DNA of 64,000 nucleotides from the NCBI RefSeq assembly GCF_003096555.1, contig NZ_QEKM01000001.1, forward strand, positions 3,038,001-3,102,000, in the 5' to 3' direction. This document shows positions 29,303-37,701 of this stretch, in pieces (position 1 is the stretch's first letter; each line of letters opens with the position of its first letter). Source of the DNA: Simplicispira sp. 125 (GTDB taxonomy: Bacteria > Pseudomonadota > Gammaproteobacteria > Burkholderiales > Burkholderiaceae_C). Under the pieces are notes generated by a model. That model was not told the origin of the DNA and ran no database searches. It saw only the letters and a list, made by a program, of their open reading frames with translations. Both the position numbers and the translations under genes were made by a program.

Positions 29303-29890
29303 TTATGCAGAGCGCTCGAAGTGGAACACGGCCGTGCCCGCCCGCGCATTGGGCAGCCAGCGCACGGTTTCGCCTTCGTGCAGGCCGAAGGAGTCCAGGA
29401 TGCGCAGCGCATTCTTGCTGGCCAGCACTTCAAAATCTTTGTACGTGCCGACGCGGATGTTGGGCGTGTCGTACCACTGGTAAGGCAGGCGGCGCGTGAC
29501 CGGCATGCGCCCGCGCAGCACCGACAGGCGGTTGGGCCAGTGCGCAAAATTGGGGAACGCGACGATACCCGCGCGCCCCACGCGGGCGGTTTCGCGCAGC
29601 ATGACCTCGGCGTTGCGCAGGTGGGGCAGGGTGTCGATCTGCAGCACCACGTCAAACGAGTTGTCCTCAAAAATGGCCAAACCTTCGTCCAGGTTGAGCT
29701 GGATGACGTTCACGCCCCGGCGTACGCAGGCGAGCACGTTGGCGTCGGCAATCTCCACGCCGTAGCCGCTGCAACTGCGCGTGCGCTGCAGGTAGTCGAG
29801 CATGGCGCCATCGCCGCAGCCCAGGTCGAGCACGCGGCTGCCTTCGGGCACCAGGCGCGCCAGCGCCTCCATGGTGGCTTTCTCGGTCAT
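29303..29890 (-). CDS. metW: Methionine biosynthesis protein MetW
   Basis: A 195-aa SAM-methyltransferase-fold protein. Motif I is [15 protein letters not shown], followed by [21 protein letters not shown] and [12 protein letters not shown]; the [10 protein letters not shown] and [11 protein letters not shown] segments are MetW hallmarks. MetW partners with MetX in homoserine acylation in many proteobacteria. Its start overlaps the metX stop by four bases (ATGA). The frame extends upstream to 30067 inside metX; that extension was rejected. It is expected to fall under control of the SAM-II element before metX. Confidence 0.94.
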   Translation of the reverse strand: MTEKATMEALARLVPEGSRVLDLGCGDGAMLDYLQRTRSCSGYGVEIADANVLACVRRGVNVIQLNLDEGLAIFEDNSFDVVLQIDTLPHLRNAEVMLRETARVGRAGIVAFPNFAHWPNRLSVLRGRMPVTRRLPYQWYDTPNIRVGTYKDFEVLASKNALRILDSFGLHEGETVRWLPNARAGTAVFHFERSA

Positions 29891-31065
29891 GCCAGCTCCT
29901 TTGCAATGCGGTCGAAATAGGCGCCAACGACGCCCAGGTAGCGCGCATCGTCGAGCAGAAAGGCGTCGTGTCCGTGGGGCGCGTCGATCTCGGCATAAGT
30001 CACGCTGCGCCGGTTGTCGAGCAGGGCCTTGACGATCTCGCGCGAGCGTTGGGGCGAGAAGCGCCAATCGGTGCTGAAGCTCACCAGCAGAAAATGGGCC
30101 GTGGCGCGCGCCAGCGCCTGGGTGAGGTCGCCACCAAAACTGCGGGCCGGGTCAAAGTAGTCGAGCGCGCGCGTGATCAGCAGATAGGTGTTGGCGTCGA
30201 AGTAGTCGCTGAACTTGTCGCCCTGGTAGCGCAGGTAGCTCTCAATTTGGAATTCAATATCCTGGGTGCTGTAGTGGTAGTCGCGCAGCAGCGTGGCCGG
30301 GTCGTCGGACGGCGCTGCCTGGCCTGCCAGCAGCTCGGGCGGCCTGAGGCTGCGGCCAAACTTTTCGTTCATCACGTCGTCGCTCAGGTAGGTGATGTGG
30401 CCGATCATGCGGGCAATGCGCAGGCCGCGTTTGGGAATGGCGCCGTGGCGGTAATAGTGGCCGCCATGGAAATCGGGGTCGGTCACGATGGCGCGGCGTG
30501 CCACCTCGTTGAAGGCAATGTTCTCGGCTGTGAGGTTGGGCGCGCTGGCCACCACCACCGCGTGGCGCACCCGCTCGGGGTACTGCAGCGTCCAGGACAG
30601 CGCCTGCATGCCGCCCAGGCTACCGCCCAGCACAGCGGCCAGTTGCACGATGCCCAGCCGATCGAGCAGCCGCGCCTGGGCGTCCACCCAGTCTTCCACC
30701 GTGACGACCGGAAAGTCGGCGCCATACACCTGGCCGGTATCCGGGTTCTCGTGCATGGGGCCGGTGGAGCCAAAACACGAACCCAGGTTGTTTACACCGA
30801 TGACGAAGAAGCGGTGGGTGTCCACGGGCTTGCCCGGGCCGATCATGTTGTCCCACCAGCCTTCGCTTTTTTCCTGGCCTTCGTACACACCGGCCACATG
30901 GTGCGAGGCATTGAGCGCATGGCACACCAGCACGGCGTTCGAGCGCTGGGCATTGAGCGTGCCATAAGTTTCAAAAGCGAGCGTGTAGCCCCGGATCGAC
31001 GCACCGCTTTGCAGCGCCAGTGCGTCGGGGAAATGCATGAATTGGGGGACGGCAATCATTGGCAT
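29887..31065 (-). CDS. metX: Homoserine O-acyltransferase MetX
   Basis: A 392-aa alpha/beta-hydrolase-fold acyltransferase activating homoserine for methionine synthesis. The nucleophile elbow is [10 protein letters not shown], with the SCFGSTGP loop and [14 protein letters not shown] nearby. The Asp and His of the triad lie in the C-terminal part ([11 protein letters not shown] and [10 protein letters not shown]). Whether it uses acetyl- or succinyl-CoA cannot be settled by eye. ATG 31065 directly abuts the T-run of an upstream terminator hairpin, so no normal Shine-Dalgarno precedes it. ATG 31059 (MIAVPQF) or 31038 (MHFPDAL) are alternatives. Regulated by the riboswitch at 31112-31166. Confidence 0.95.
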   Translation of the reverse strand: MPMIAVPQFMHFPDALALQSGASIRGYTLAFETYGTLNAQRSNAVLVCHALNASHHVAGVYEGQEKSEGWWDNMIGPGKPVDTHRFFVIGVNNLGSCFGSTGPMHENPDTGQVYGADFPVVTVEDWVDAQARLLDRLGIVQLAAVLGGSLGGMQALSWTLQYPERVRHAVVVASAPNLTAENIAFNEVARRAIVTDPDFHGGHYYRHGAIPKRGLRIARMIGHITYLSDDVMNEKFGRSLRPPELLAGQAAPSDDPATLLRDYHYSTQDIEFQIESYLRYQGDKFSDYFDANTYLLITRALDYFDPARSFGGDLTQALARATAHFLLVSFSTDWRFSPQRSREIVKALLDNRRSVTYAEIDAPHGHDAFLLDDARYLGVVGAYFDRIAKELA

Positions 31066-31099
31066 AAAAAAACCCGGTAACGCTAAAAACGGTACCGGG
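31066..31099 (-). terminator. Attenuator terminator between SAM-II aptamer and metX
   Basis: Reading leftward, CCCGGTACCG, a TTTTTAG loop and CGTTACCGGG form a strong stem followed by seven T (31072 to 31066) ending at the metX ATG. It is a textbook intrinsic terminator in the leader, so ligand binding to the aptamer probably controls whether it forms. Confidence 0.85.
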
Positions 31100-31111
31100 C
31101 GGCATGTCGGA

Positions 31112-31166
31112 CGGTCTTTAGCTGAATTTATAAAGCGCCCGCAAGCTGTGGCAAATCGGCGCGTCG
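31112..31166 (-). promoter_or_regulatory. SAM-II riboswitch controlling metX-metW
   Basis: The minus strand shows the SAM-II pattern in order: GCGCC-GATTTG (31162-31150 region), a CAGCTTGC loop, GGCGC closing the first stem, then TTTATAAATTCAGCTAAAGA. The GATTT, ATAAA and AGCTAAAGA blocks are the conserved ligand-site elements of this class; GCGCC/GGCGC pair perfectly and AGCT in loop and tail can form the pseudoknot. An extended -10 (TGCTATAGT, 31179-31171) lies about seven bases before the aptamer. SAM-II is best known upstream of met genes in alphaproteobacteria; here it is followed by a terminator, implying transcription attenuation. Confidence 0.85.
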
Positions 31167-31408
31167 GGCAACTATAGCAAAGCTGGGGTGATCCCCACAG
31201 CGGCTGTGGGCACCTCCTGGGATGCGCGTGTTCTGCAACGCCCGGGGCCTGGGCTGAAGATTTTTGAAAATAAATATGCGGCCGCCAGGGGAATTGATTG
31301 ATAATGGAACGGTTTTCTCGCCGGTAAATTCGGTTGGGACAACAGTGAGTCAGCGGTGAATGGTCAGTTTCGCGTCTTTGAAGTCGTCACAGGTTTGTTG
31401 ATTGCGTC

Positions 31409-31443
31409 GGACTCCATCGCGTTTTTTGTTTTTTCAGGAGTCC
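31409..31443 (+). promoter_or_regulatory. Leader hairpin sequestering the Shine-Dalgarno of the first RRM gene
   Basis: GGACTCC (31409-31415) pairs perfectly with GGAGTCC (31437-31443) across a U-rich 21-base loop. The second arm contains most of the AGGAG Shine-Dalgarno (31436-31440), six bases before ATG 31447. The same design precedes the second RRM gene. Opening of this stem should set translation. Confidence 0.7.
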
Positions 31444-31446
31444 TTC

Positions 31447-31842
31447 ATGGGCAACAAACTTTACGTGGGCAACCTGCCCTACACTTTCCGCGACAACGAT
31501 CTGGAACAAACCTTCAGCCAGTACGGCTCGGTTTCCAGCGCCAAGGTCATGATGGAGCGCGACACCGGCCGCTCCAAGGGCTTCGGCTTTGTCGAAATGG
31601 GCAGCGATGCTGAAGCCCAAGCCGCCATTGCTGGCGTGCATGGTCAAAACTTCGGCGGCCGTGACCTCGTGGTCAACGAAGCCCGTCCCATGGAGCCACG
31701 CGCTCCCCGCAGCGGCGGCTTCGGCGGCGGCGGTGGTGGTGGTGGCTACGGTGGTGGCGGCGGCGGTGGCGGCTACGGTGGCGGTGGCCGCAGTGGTGGC
31801 GGCGGCGGTGGTGGCTACGGCGGTGGCCGCAGCAGCTACTAA
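31447..31842 (+). CDS. Glycine-rich RRM RNA-binding protein (copy 1)
   Basis: A 131-aa protein. One RNA-recognition motif spans about 3-80 with RNP2 LYVGNL and RNP1 KGFGFVEM, followed by a tail of Gly with Tyr/Arg/Ser (GGGGYGGG units). This architecture matches bacterial cold-induced RNA-binding proteins. It is a paralogue of the gene 258 bases downstream; the RRMs are nearly identical apart from scattered changes. Start 31447 is set by caggag at six bases and the RRM start. It has its own terminator at 31881. A long leader from the divergent metX region and the SD-masking hairpin suggest post-transcriptional control, perhaps by cold or autoregulation. Confidence 0.93.
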   Translation: MGNKLYVGNLPYTFRDNDLEQTFSQYGSVSSAKVMMERDTGRSKGFGFVEMGSDAEAQAAIAGVHGQNFGGRDLVVNEARPMEPRAPRSGGFGGGGGGGGYGGGGGGGGYGGGGRSGGGGGGGYGGGRSSY

Positions 31843-31880
31843 GCACAGCCATTGGGGGCTCTATGCCTCCATGCTGAACA

Positions 31881-31905
31881 AAGGAGCCTCCGGGCTCCTT
31901 TTTTT
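31881..31905 (+). terminator. Terminator after RRM copy 1
   Basis: AAGGAGCC, TCC loop, GGGCTCCTT followed by TTTTT. Confidence 0.88.
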
Positions 31906-32056
31906 GTGTCTTGTTGTGACACAGATCGTAAAAACCCTTGCTATGTGCCCAATACCAGGGGCCATAATGCGCCAGCGGGAATGGCCCGAATCTGGTTTGC
32001 GGTGATCCTTCTGTTGTACGCATAGAGCGTCGTCGAGATAAGCTGGTTGCGTTTCC

Positions 32057-32096
32057 GGGACTCCATCGCTTTTTCTTTGTGTTTTTGAGGAGTCCC
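32057..32096 (+). promoter_or_regulatory. Leader hairpin sequestering the Shine-Dalgarno of the second RRM gene
   Basis: GGGACTCC (32057-32064) pairs over eight bases with GGAGTCCC (32089-32096), enclosing a U-rich 24-base loop. The downstream arm includes the AGGAG at 32088-32092, seven bases before ATG 32100. Stem and loop start (ACTCCATCGC then T-rich) match the first copy although the loop and the rest of the intergenic sequence differ. Confidence 0.72.
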
Positions 32097-32099
32097 TCG

Positions 32100-32633
32100 A
32101 TGGGCAACAAACTGTATGTAGGCAATCTGCCATACGGCGTACGCGACAACGACCTGGAACAGGCCTTCGGCGCCTTTGGCCGCGTCACCAGCGCCAAGGT
32201 CATGATGGAGCGCGACACCGGCCGTTCCAAGGGTTTTGGTTTTGTCGAAATGGGCAGCGATGCCGAGGCCCAGGCAGCCATCAACGGCATGAATGGCCAG
32301 CCGCTTGGCGGCCGTGCCATCGTGGTGAATGAGGCCCGTCCCATGGAGCCCCGCCCACCCCGTTCAGGCGGTTTCGGTGGCGGTGGCGGCGGTTATGGCG
32401 GCGGCGGCTACGGTGGTGGCGGTCGCAGTGGCGGCGGGGGTTACGGCGGCGGTGGCGGCCGTGAAGGCGGCGGTGGCTACGGTGGTGGTGGCCGTGAAAA
32501 CGACGGTGGTTATGGCGGCGGCGGCCGCAGCGAAGGCGGATTTCGCAGCCCCTACGGTTCTGGCCCCCGTGGCGGCAGCGGTGGTGGCCGAGGCAATGGC
32601 GGCGGTTACGGCGGTGGCGGAAACAGCTACTGA
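32100..32633 (+). CDS. Glycine-rich RRM RNA-binding protein (copy 2)
   Basis: A 177-aa paralogue of the preceding gene. The RRM (about 3-80) has RNP2 LYVGNL and RNP1 KGFGFVEM with the shared DTGRSKGFGFVE and VVNEARPMEPR segments. Its Gly-rich tail is longer (about 90 residues, GGGGYGGGG, GREGGGGYG and RGGSGGGRGN units, ending GGGNSY). Such tails favour RNA contacts and condensates. It probably acts as an RNA chaperone or cold-adaptation protein. It has its own SD-masking leader hairpin and own terminator, so the two copies are separately expressed. Confidence 0.93.
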   Translation: MGNKLYVGNLPYGVRDNDLEQAFGAFGRVTSAKVMMERDTGRSKGFGFVEMGSDAEAQAAINGMNGQPLGGRAIVVNEARPMEPRPPRSGGFGGGGGGYGGGGYGGGGRSGGGGYGGGGGREGGGGYGGGGRENDGGYGGGGRSEGGFRSPYGSGPRGGSGGGRGNGGGYGGGGNSY

Positions 32634-32656
32634 GCCAGCGCTTTGCGCCACAGCAG

Positions 32657-32682
32657 AAAAGCTCCTTTTCGGGAGCTTTTTT
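32657..32682 (+). terminator. Terminator after RRM copy 2
   Basis: AAAAGCTCC, TTTTC loop, GGGAGCTTTTTT. It sits just before the convergent SDR stop and may serve both directions. Confidence 0.85.
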
Positions 32683-32687
32683 CGTAT

Positions 32688-33494
32688 TCAGCCGCCTTCC
32701 GTCTCCCGGTGCTTGCGTGGTCGACCGCTCAACAAGCGATCAAACAGCGGATTGGGCAGCAGGCGCAGTACTTTGGCAACCACACCCATTTGCCAGGGTA
32801 TGACGCGGTAACTCGCACCTGCCTGGATGGCTGCAAAGGCTTTTTCGGCAAAGTCTTCGGGGCGCATGAGAAACGGCATGGCGTAGCGGTTCTTGCGCGT
32901 CAGCGGGGTATCGATATAGCCGGGGCAGATCGTGGAGACGCCTACACCGGCACCGCGCAGTTCTCCGCGCAGGCTTTCGCAGTAACTAATGATCGCAGCC
33001 TTGCTGGCGCAATAGGCGCCATGACCAGGCAGGCCCCGAATACCTGCCACGCTGCCCACCCCCACCAGCCGACCACTGCCGCGCTGCACCATGGCGTGGA
33101 TGAAGGGCTGGAACGTGGCGGCAGCGCCCACGGTATTGGTGGCAAATACGCGCGCCATGGCGTCCAGGTCAGCGCGCTCGGCGGTGTCCACACCCACGCT
33201 GATGCCCGCATTGGCAATCACCACATCGGGCACACCCTGGCGTTGCATGCAGGCTTCGCCGGCGGCCACGATGCTATCGATATGCGAGACGTCTGCGCTG
33301 TAAATTTGATAGCTGCTTGCGCTTATTCCACAAGCCTCAGCCCATGATTTGATCTCTTGGGTACGGCGTGCCACCAGGGCCAGGCGCCAACCCGCACGGT
33401 GGTATCTGGCCGCGAGCGCCTGGCCAATACCGCTGGATGCACCGGTGATGAAAACAAGCGGTGGGGTCATGGGGGCTCCGGGCAGGACGCTCAT
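32688..33494 (-). CDS. Short-chain dehydrogenase/reductase
   Basis: A 268-aa classical SDR. The cofactor motif is TGASSGIGQALA, the structural motif is NAG (VIANAGISV), and the active site has Ser in VGSVAG and YxxxK as YCASKAA, followed by PGYIDTPLT. NAD(P)H preference and substrate unknown. Its ATG overlaps the lptC stop (ATGA), so it is the last gene of kdsD-kdsC-lptC-SDR where many genomes have lptA. ATG 33470 (MTPPLVFITG) is an alternative start. Residues about 53-66 are encoded by a copy of the dispersed repeat, between two secondary-structure elements of the fold. Confidence 0.9.
   Translation of the reverse strand: MSVLPGAPMTPPLVFITGASSGIGQALAARYHRAGWRLALVARRTQEIKSWAEACGISASSYQIYSADVSHIDSIVAAGEACMQRQGVPDVVIANAGISVGVDTAERADLDAMARVFATNTVGAAATFQPFIHAMVQRGSGRLVGVGSVAGIRGLPGHGAYCASKAAIISYCESLRGELRGAGVGVSTICPGYIDTPLTRKNRYAMPFLMRPEDFAEKAFAAIQAGASYRVIPWQMGVVAKVLRLLPNPLFDRLLSGRPRKHRETEGG
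33304..33342. repeat. Dispersed repeat copy inside the SDR coding sequence
   Basis: Contains TTTGATAGCTGCTTGCGCTT followed by ATTCCACAAGC, the same order as other copies. The gene frame is kept through it (residues about SWAEACGISASSYQIYS). Confidence 0.55.
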
Positions 33495-34102
33495 CGCACG
33501 GCAGAATATTCCCCCCGAACACGACCGCGCAATTGCAGCACCTGTTCGAGGTTGTCGTATTCCATGCTGTCGGCAGTAAAGCGGTTGTTGCCGCGCGTGA
33601 GGATGACCGGCTGGTCCGAGCGTACGCGCTCGAGCTGCGGCCAGGCATGCAGAAAATTGCCTCTGAACTCCAGACGCGGCTGGGCGGCGCCCCGGGTGGG
33701 CTGCAACGGTTCACGAACCACGATGGCATTGCCGCGAAGCTGGACTTCAGAGCCGTCCGCATTGCTCAAAGCGTGGTCGGCAGTGCCATTGATCAGATGC
33801 CCGGCCGCCGTTACCGAACGCAGGCGCACGGCGTCAATTTCCAGCGTGTCGGTATCGGGGTAATGGCGCGCCACAGCACCTCGGACTTCATTTTGCAGGC
33901 GACCGTCGGCCGCGAAGCTCTTGACCGAGAAGTCCTTCATCAGGTAGTCGGGCTCGTGCCGCTCCACCTTGTCAACGCGGGGCAGGGACACCGGGGGCGC
34001 GTTGCGTACCAGCCACCAGGTACCCAGCGCCAGCAGGCCCATCAGCAGCACTGGCAGGTAGATTGACATCCGGTCCCAAGCGTGGCGCAGACCTCCCATC
34101 AT
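33491..34102 (-). CDS. lptC: LPS export ABC transporter periplasmic protein LptC
   Basis: A 203-aa bitopic protein with one N-terminal helix (about 12-34, SIYLPVLLMGLLALGTWWLV) and a periplasmic beta-jellyroll of the LptC/OstA type (DYLMKDFSVKSFAADGRLQNEVRG...ADSMEYDN). It links LptB2FG to the LptA bridge in LPS transport. The annotated frame could start at TTG 34108, but ATG 34102 overlapping the kdsC stop (ATGA) is preferred. Members of this family have low sequence identity; the neighbours kdsC and kdsD support the call. lptA and lptB are not adjacent here. Confidence 0.88.
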   Translation of the reverse strand: MMGGLRHAWDRMSIYLPVLLMGLLALGTWWLVRNAPPVSLPRVDKVERHEPDYLMKDFSVKSFAADGRLQNEVRGAVARHYPDTDTLEIDAVRLRSVTAAGHLINGTADHALSNADGSEVQLRGNAIVVREPLQPTRGAAQPRLEFRGNFLHAWPQLERVRSDQPVILTRGNNRFTADSMEYDNLEQVLQLRGRVRGEYSAVR

Positions 34103-34647
34103 GTGCAATACGACTCCAGCAAAGCAACATAGCGGCCGCTGGCCATGAGCAACAGGTCGCAGAACTCGCGCGCTGCGCCGTCCCCGCCCCGCGCTTGCGT
34201 GACATGGTGGACACTGGCCAGCACCTCGGCCTGGGCGTTGGCGGGAGCGCAGGCGAAGGCGCAGCGGCGCATCATGGGCAGGTCGGGCCAGTCGTCGCCC
34301 ATGGCGGCGGCTTGTTTCCAGTCCAATCCCAGCGCGGCCAAGATGTGCTCGGCAGCGGGGCGTTTGTCTTCCGTGCCGAAAACAGCGTGCTCCACGCCCA
34401 GCGCACGCAGCCGCACACGCAGAGGCTCAGAGTCCCGGCCCGTGATCACCGCTGGCACGATACCCGCCTTTTGCAAGAGCTTGAGGCCATGGCCGTCCAG
34501 GGTGTTGAAGCGTTTGAGGGTTTCGCCCGATTCGCTGAAATACAGCCCGCCATCGGTAAGCACACCATCGACATCGAAGAAGGCCACGCGCACATCCTGC
34601 GCAGCCAGCAGCAGTTCTGGGGGAAATTGCAGTACGGGCAAGGTCAT
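34099..34647 (-). CDS. kdsC: 3-deoxy-D-manno-octulosonate 8-phosphate phosphatase
   Basis: A 182-aa HAD-family phosphatase giving Kdo from Kdo-8-phosphate. The nucleophile motif is FFDVDGVLTDGGLY, motif II is VITGRDS, and motif III/IV is MGDDWPDLPMM. The compact, cap-less length fits KdsC. Four-base overlaps with kdsD upstream and lptC downstream show an operon for Kdo and LPS. Confidence 0.95.
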   Translation of the reverse strand: MTLPVLQFPPELLLAAQDVRVAFFDVDGVLTDGGLYFSESGETLKRFNTLDGHGLKLLQKAGIVPAVITGRDSEPLRVRLRALGVEHAVFGTEDKRPAAEHILAALGLDWKQAAAMGDDWPDLPMMRRCAFACAPANAQAEVLASVHHVTQARGGDGAAREFCDLLLMASGRYVALLESYCT

Positions 34648-35645
34648 ATCACCTTCGCACGCATCAAATCGCCAATGTGCACGATGCCCTGAAGCCTGCT
34701 CTCGGCATCAATGACCAGCACGCTGGTGATGCCATGGGTTTCCATCAACTCGGCGGCCTCCACCGCCAGCGCGCCAGGGACGATGCTGCGCGGGCTGGGG
34801 TGCATGACCTGCTGCGCGGTGGCGCTGCGCAGGTCGGCGCCGGCCTCGATGCGGCGGCGCAGATCACCGTCGGTGAAGATGCCCAGCACCCTGCCTTGTG
34901 CATCGACCACGGCCGAAGCGCCCAGACCCTTGGTGCTCATCTCGCGCATCAAAACACTAAAAACCGCCTCGGGCGGCACTTGCGGCACCTGGGTACCGGT
35001 ACGCATCACATCGCTGACGTGGGTCAGCAGCTTGCGGCCCAGCGCACCGCCAGGGTGCGAACGGGCGAAGTCTTCGGCACGAAAACCGCGCGCATCCAGC
35101 AAAGCCACGGCCAGTGCATCGCCCAGGGCCAGTTGCGCCGTGGTACTGGTCGTCGGCGCCAGGTTCAGGGGGCAGGCCTCGCGCTCGACACTGCAGTCCA
35201 GCACCTGGTTGGCATGCTGCGCCAGCGAGGACTCCAGGTTGCCGGTGATGGCAATCAAGGGCACGCCCAGGCGGTGCAGCACGGGCAGGATGGCGGTGAG
35301 CTCGGCGCTCTCGCCGCTGTTGGAGATGGCCAACACAAGATCCTGCGCCGTGACCATGCCCAGATCGCCGTGGCTGGCTTCGGCAGGGTGCACAAACAAG
35401 GCCGGGGTACCGGTCGAGGCCAGTGTGGCGGCGATCTTGCGCCCCACATGGCCGCTCTTGCCCATGCCCATGACGACCACACGGCCCTGGAGACGCAGCA
35501 TGGTCTCCACTGCACGCGCAAAACGGTAGTCCACGCGCTGGCCCAGCGCACGCAAGGCAGCCGCCTCAATGTCAAAGGTTTCCCGGGCCAGGCGCAGGGC
35601 CTGGTCGGCATCAAATGGGCGGGGGGCGCCGATGGCAGCGAGCAT
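34644..35645 (-). CDS. kdsD: D-arabinose 5-phosphate isomerase
   Basis: A 333-aa enzyme interconverting ribulose-5-P and arabinose-5-P, the first step to Kdo. The SIS domain (about 45-185) has VVMGMGKSGHVGRKIAATLA, HPAEASHGDLGMV and ISNSGESAE. Two CBS domains (about 210-330) follow, with GIFTDGDLRR and the final VHIGDLMRAKVI. Length is standard. First gene of the leftward LPS operon, divergent from the antiporter gene with about 50 bases between starts. Confidence 0.95.
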   Translation of the reverse strand: MLAAIGAPRPFDADQALRLARETFDIEAAALRALGQRVDYRFARAVETMLRLQGRVVVMGMGKSGHVGRKIAATLASTGTPALFVHPAEASHGDLGMVTAQDLVLAISNSGESAELTAILPVLHRLGVPLIAITGNLESSLAQHANQVLDCSVEREACPLNLAPTTSTTAQLALGDALAVALLDARGFRAEDFARSHPGGALGRKLLTHVSDVMRTGTQVPQVPPEAVFSVLMREMSTKGLGASAVVDAQGRVLGIFTDGDLRRRIEAGADLRSATAQQVMHPSPRSIVPGALAVEAAELMETHGITSVLVIDAESRLQGIVHIGDLMRAKVI

Positions 35646-35695
35646 GGGCCTGATTCTATCGGTCGGCGCCGAAAAACCTCGGATAGCATCGGTAC

Positions 35696-37681
35696 ATGTC
35701 TTCTCTTGCCCTGACCTTGCTGTACCTGCTGGCCGCAGTGCTGGGTGTGGTCGTCTGCCGCAGCCTCAAGCTGCCGCCGATGCTGGGCTACCTCGCAGCG
35801 GGCGTGCTCATCGGGCCGAATGCACTGGCGCTGGCACAAAATTCTGAAAGCGTGCGTCACCTGGGCGAGTTCGGCGTGGTGTTCCTGATGTTCGCCATCG
35901 GACTGGAGTTCAGCCTGCCCAAGCTGCGCGCCATGCGGCAGCAGGTTTTTGGCCTGGGCCTGCTGCAGGTGGTACTGACCATGGCCGTGGCCTTTGGCGG
36001 CACGCTGGCCCTGGCGGCCTTGCTGGGCGGCGTCTGGGACGTGGGCTGGCAGACAGCCCTGGCATTGGCGGGCACGATGGCCATGAGCAGCACGGCCATC
36101 GTGGGCAAGCTCATGGCCGAACGCGCCGAGATCGAGAGCGACCATGGACGGCAGATCATGGGCATTTTGCTGTTCCAGGACCTGGCCGTGGTGCCGCTGC
36201 TGGTGCTGGTCCCTGCCCTGGGGTCGTCTCCCGACCGGCTATTGGAGGCCTTGGGTTTGGCACTGATCAAGGCAACCGTTCTGGTGGGCCTGCTGCTGAC
36301 GGGCGGACAAAAACTGATGCGCTGGTGGCTCACCCTGGTGGCGCGGCGCAAAAGCGATGAACTGTTCATGCTCAACCTGCTGCTCATCACCCTGGGCCTT
36401 GCCTGGCTGACCGAGATGGCGGGGCTGAGCCTGGCCTTGGGCGCCTTCATCGCCGGGGTGCTGGTATCGGAAACCGAATACCGCCACCAGGTGGGCACAG
36501 ACATCCGGCCCTTCCACGATGTGCTCTTGGGGCTGTTCTTCATCACCATCGGGATGCTGCTGGACTGGCATATTCTTTTGGAGCAGTGGGCGCTGGTGCT
36601 GGGCCTGCTGGTGGTGCCCTTGCTGCTCAAACTGGGCATCATTTTGCTGCTGGCACGCGCCATGGGGGCTACCACCGGCGTCGCCCTGCGCACGGGGCTG
36701 TACCTGGCGCAGGCAGGTGAATTCGGTTTTGTGCTGCTGTCGCTCACACAGCAAAACGGTCTGGTGCGTCCTGCGCTGATGAACCCCATTCTGGCGGCCA
36801 TGGTGCTGTCCATGCTGGCCACGCCCTTCCTCATCCTCTACAGCAACCGCATCGTGATGAAGCTGGTGGCCAGCGACTGGCTGCAGCAGTCGCTGCAGAT
36901 GACCACCATTGCCCGCAAGTCCATCGACACCAGCAGCCACATCATCATTTGCGGTTTTGGCCGTTGCGGCCAGAACCTGGCCCGCATGCTGGAAAAAGAA
37001 GGCATTGCCTACATGGCGCTGGACCTGGACCCCGACCGCGTGCGCCAGGCCGCAGCAGCAGGGCACTCGGTGGTGTATGGCGACGCCTCGCGCCTGCAAG
37101 CGCTGATGGCCGCAGGCCTGGTGCGGGCCAGCGCCGTCGCGATCACTTACCTCGACATCCAGTCTTCCTTGAAGGTACTGGCCAACACCCGCGCCCATGC
37201 TCCCCAGGTGCCGGTGGTGGTGCGCACGCAGGATGACAGGCATCTGGACAAGCTGCGCACGGCCGGCGCCACCGAAGTGGTGCCCGAAGCCATCGAAGGC
37301 TCGCTCATGCTGGCCAGCCATGCGCTGGCCCTGGTGGGTGTGCCCATGCGCCGTGTGCTGCGCCTCGTGCGGGACCAGCGCGATGAGCGCTACAACCTGT
37401 TGCGCGGCTACTTCCATGGTGCCGACGACGACACCGTGGCCGAACGCGACCAAGAGCGCATGGCCACGCTCACTCTGCCGCCCGGTGCGCAGACGCTGGG
37501 CAAACCCTTGGGGGATTTGGCTTTGCACGCCATGGGTGTGAGCGTGGTGAATTTGCGCCATGGCAACGGTCGCATGTCGGCCATCCAGGATGACACCGTG
37601 CTGGCCGAAGGCGACACACTGGTGTTATCCGGGCGCCCTGCCGCATTGGTACTGGCCGAAGACCGCCTGTTGCGCGGGTAA
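35696..37681 (+). CDS. CPA2-family cation/proton antiporter with RCK domain (YbaL/KefB-like)
   Basis: A 661-aa membrane transporter. Residues about 1-385 hold roughly 12-13 helices of the Na+/H+ exchanger fold (YLAAGVLIGPNALAL, GEFGVVFLMFAIGLEF, LALGAFIAGVLVSE). Residues about 415-540 are a TrkA-N/RCK domain (IIICGFGRCGQNLARML nucleotide fold, DLDPDRV) and about 570-660 a TrkA-C domain. It probably exports K+ or another cation in exchange for protons under nucleotide or glutathione control. Closest in layout to YbaL/RosB and KefB/C; which one cannot be decided here. Confidence 0.9.
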   Translation: MSSLALTLLYLLAAVLGVVVCRSLKLPPMLGYLAAGVLIGPNALALAQNSESVRHLGEFGVVFLMFAIGLEFSLPKLRAMRQQVFGLGLLQVVLTMAVAFGGTLALAALLGGVWDVGWQTALALAGTMAMSSTAIVGKLMAERAEIESDHGRQIMGILLFQDLAVVPLLVLVPALGSSPDRLLEALGLALIKATVLVGLLLTGGQKLMRWWLTLVARRKSDELFMLNLLLITLGLAWLTEMAGLSLALGAFIAGVLVSETEYRHQVGTDIRPFHDVLLGLFFITIGMLLDWHILLEQWALVLGLLVVPLLLKLGIILLLARAMGATTGVALRTGLYLAQAGEFGFVLLSLTQQNGLVRPALMNPILAAMVLSMLATPFLILYSNRIVMKLVASDWLQQSLQMTTIARKSIDTSSHIIICGFGRCGQNLARMLEKEGIAYMALDLDPDRVRQAAAAGHSVVYGDASRLQALMAAGLVRASAVAITYLDIQSSLKVLANTRAHAPQVPVVVRTQDDRHLDKLRTAGATEVVPEAIEGSLMLASHALALVGVPMRRVLRLVRDQRDERYNLLRGYFHGADDDTVAERDQERMATLTLPPGAQTLGKPLGDLALHAMGVSVVNLRHGNGRMSAIQDDTVLAEGDTLVLSGRPAALVLAEDRLLRG

Positions 37682-37701
37682 AGGACCGCAGCAGGACCAC
37701 A

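Noticed and set aside
29891..30067. Upstream extension of metW
   Set aside because: It lies wholly within metX, and the ATGA overlap with a clear MetW start at 29890 is the better reading.
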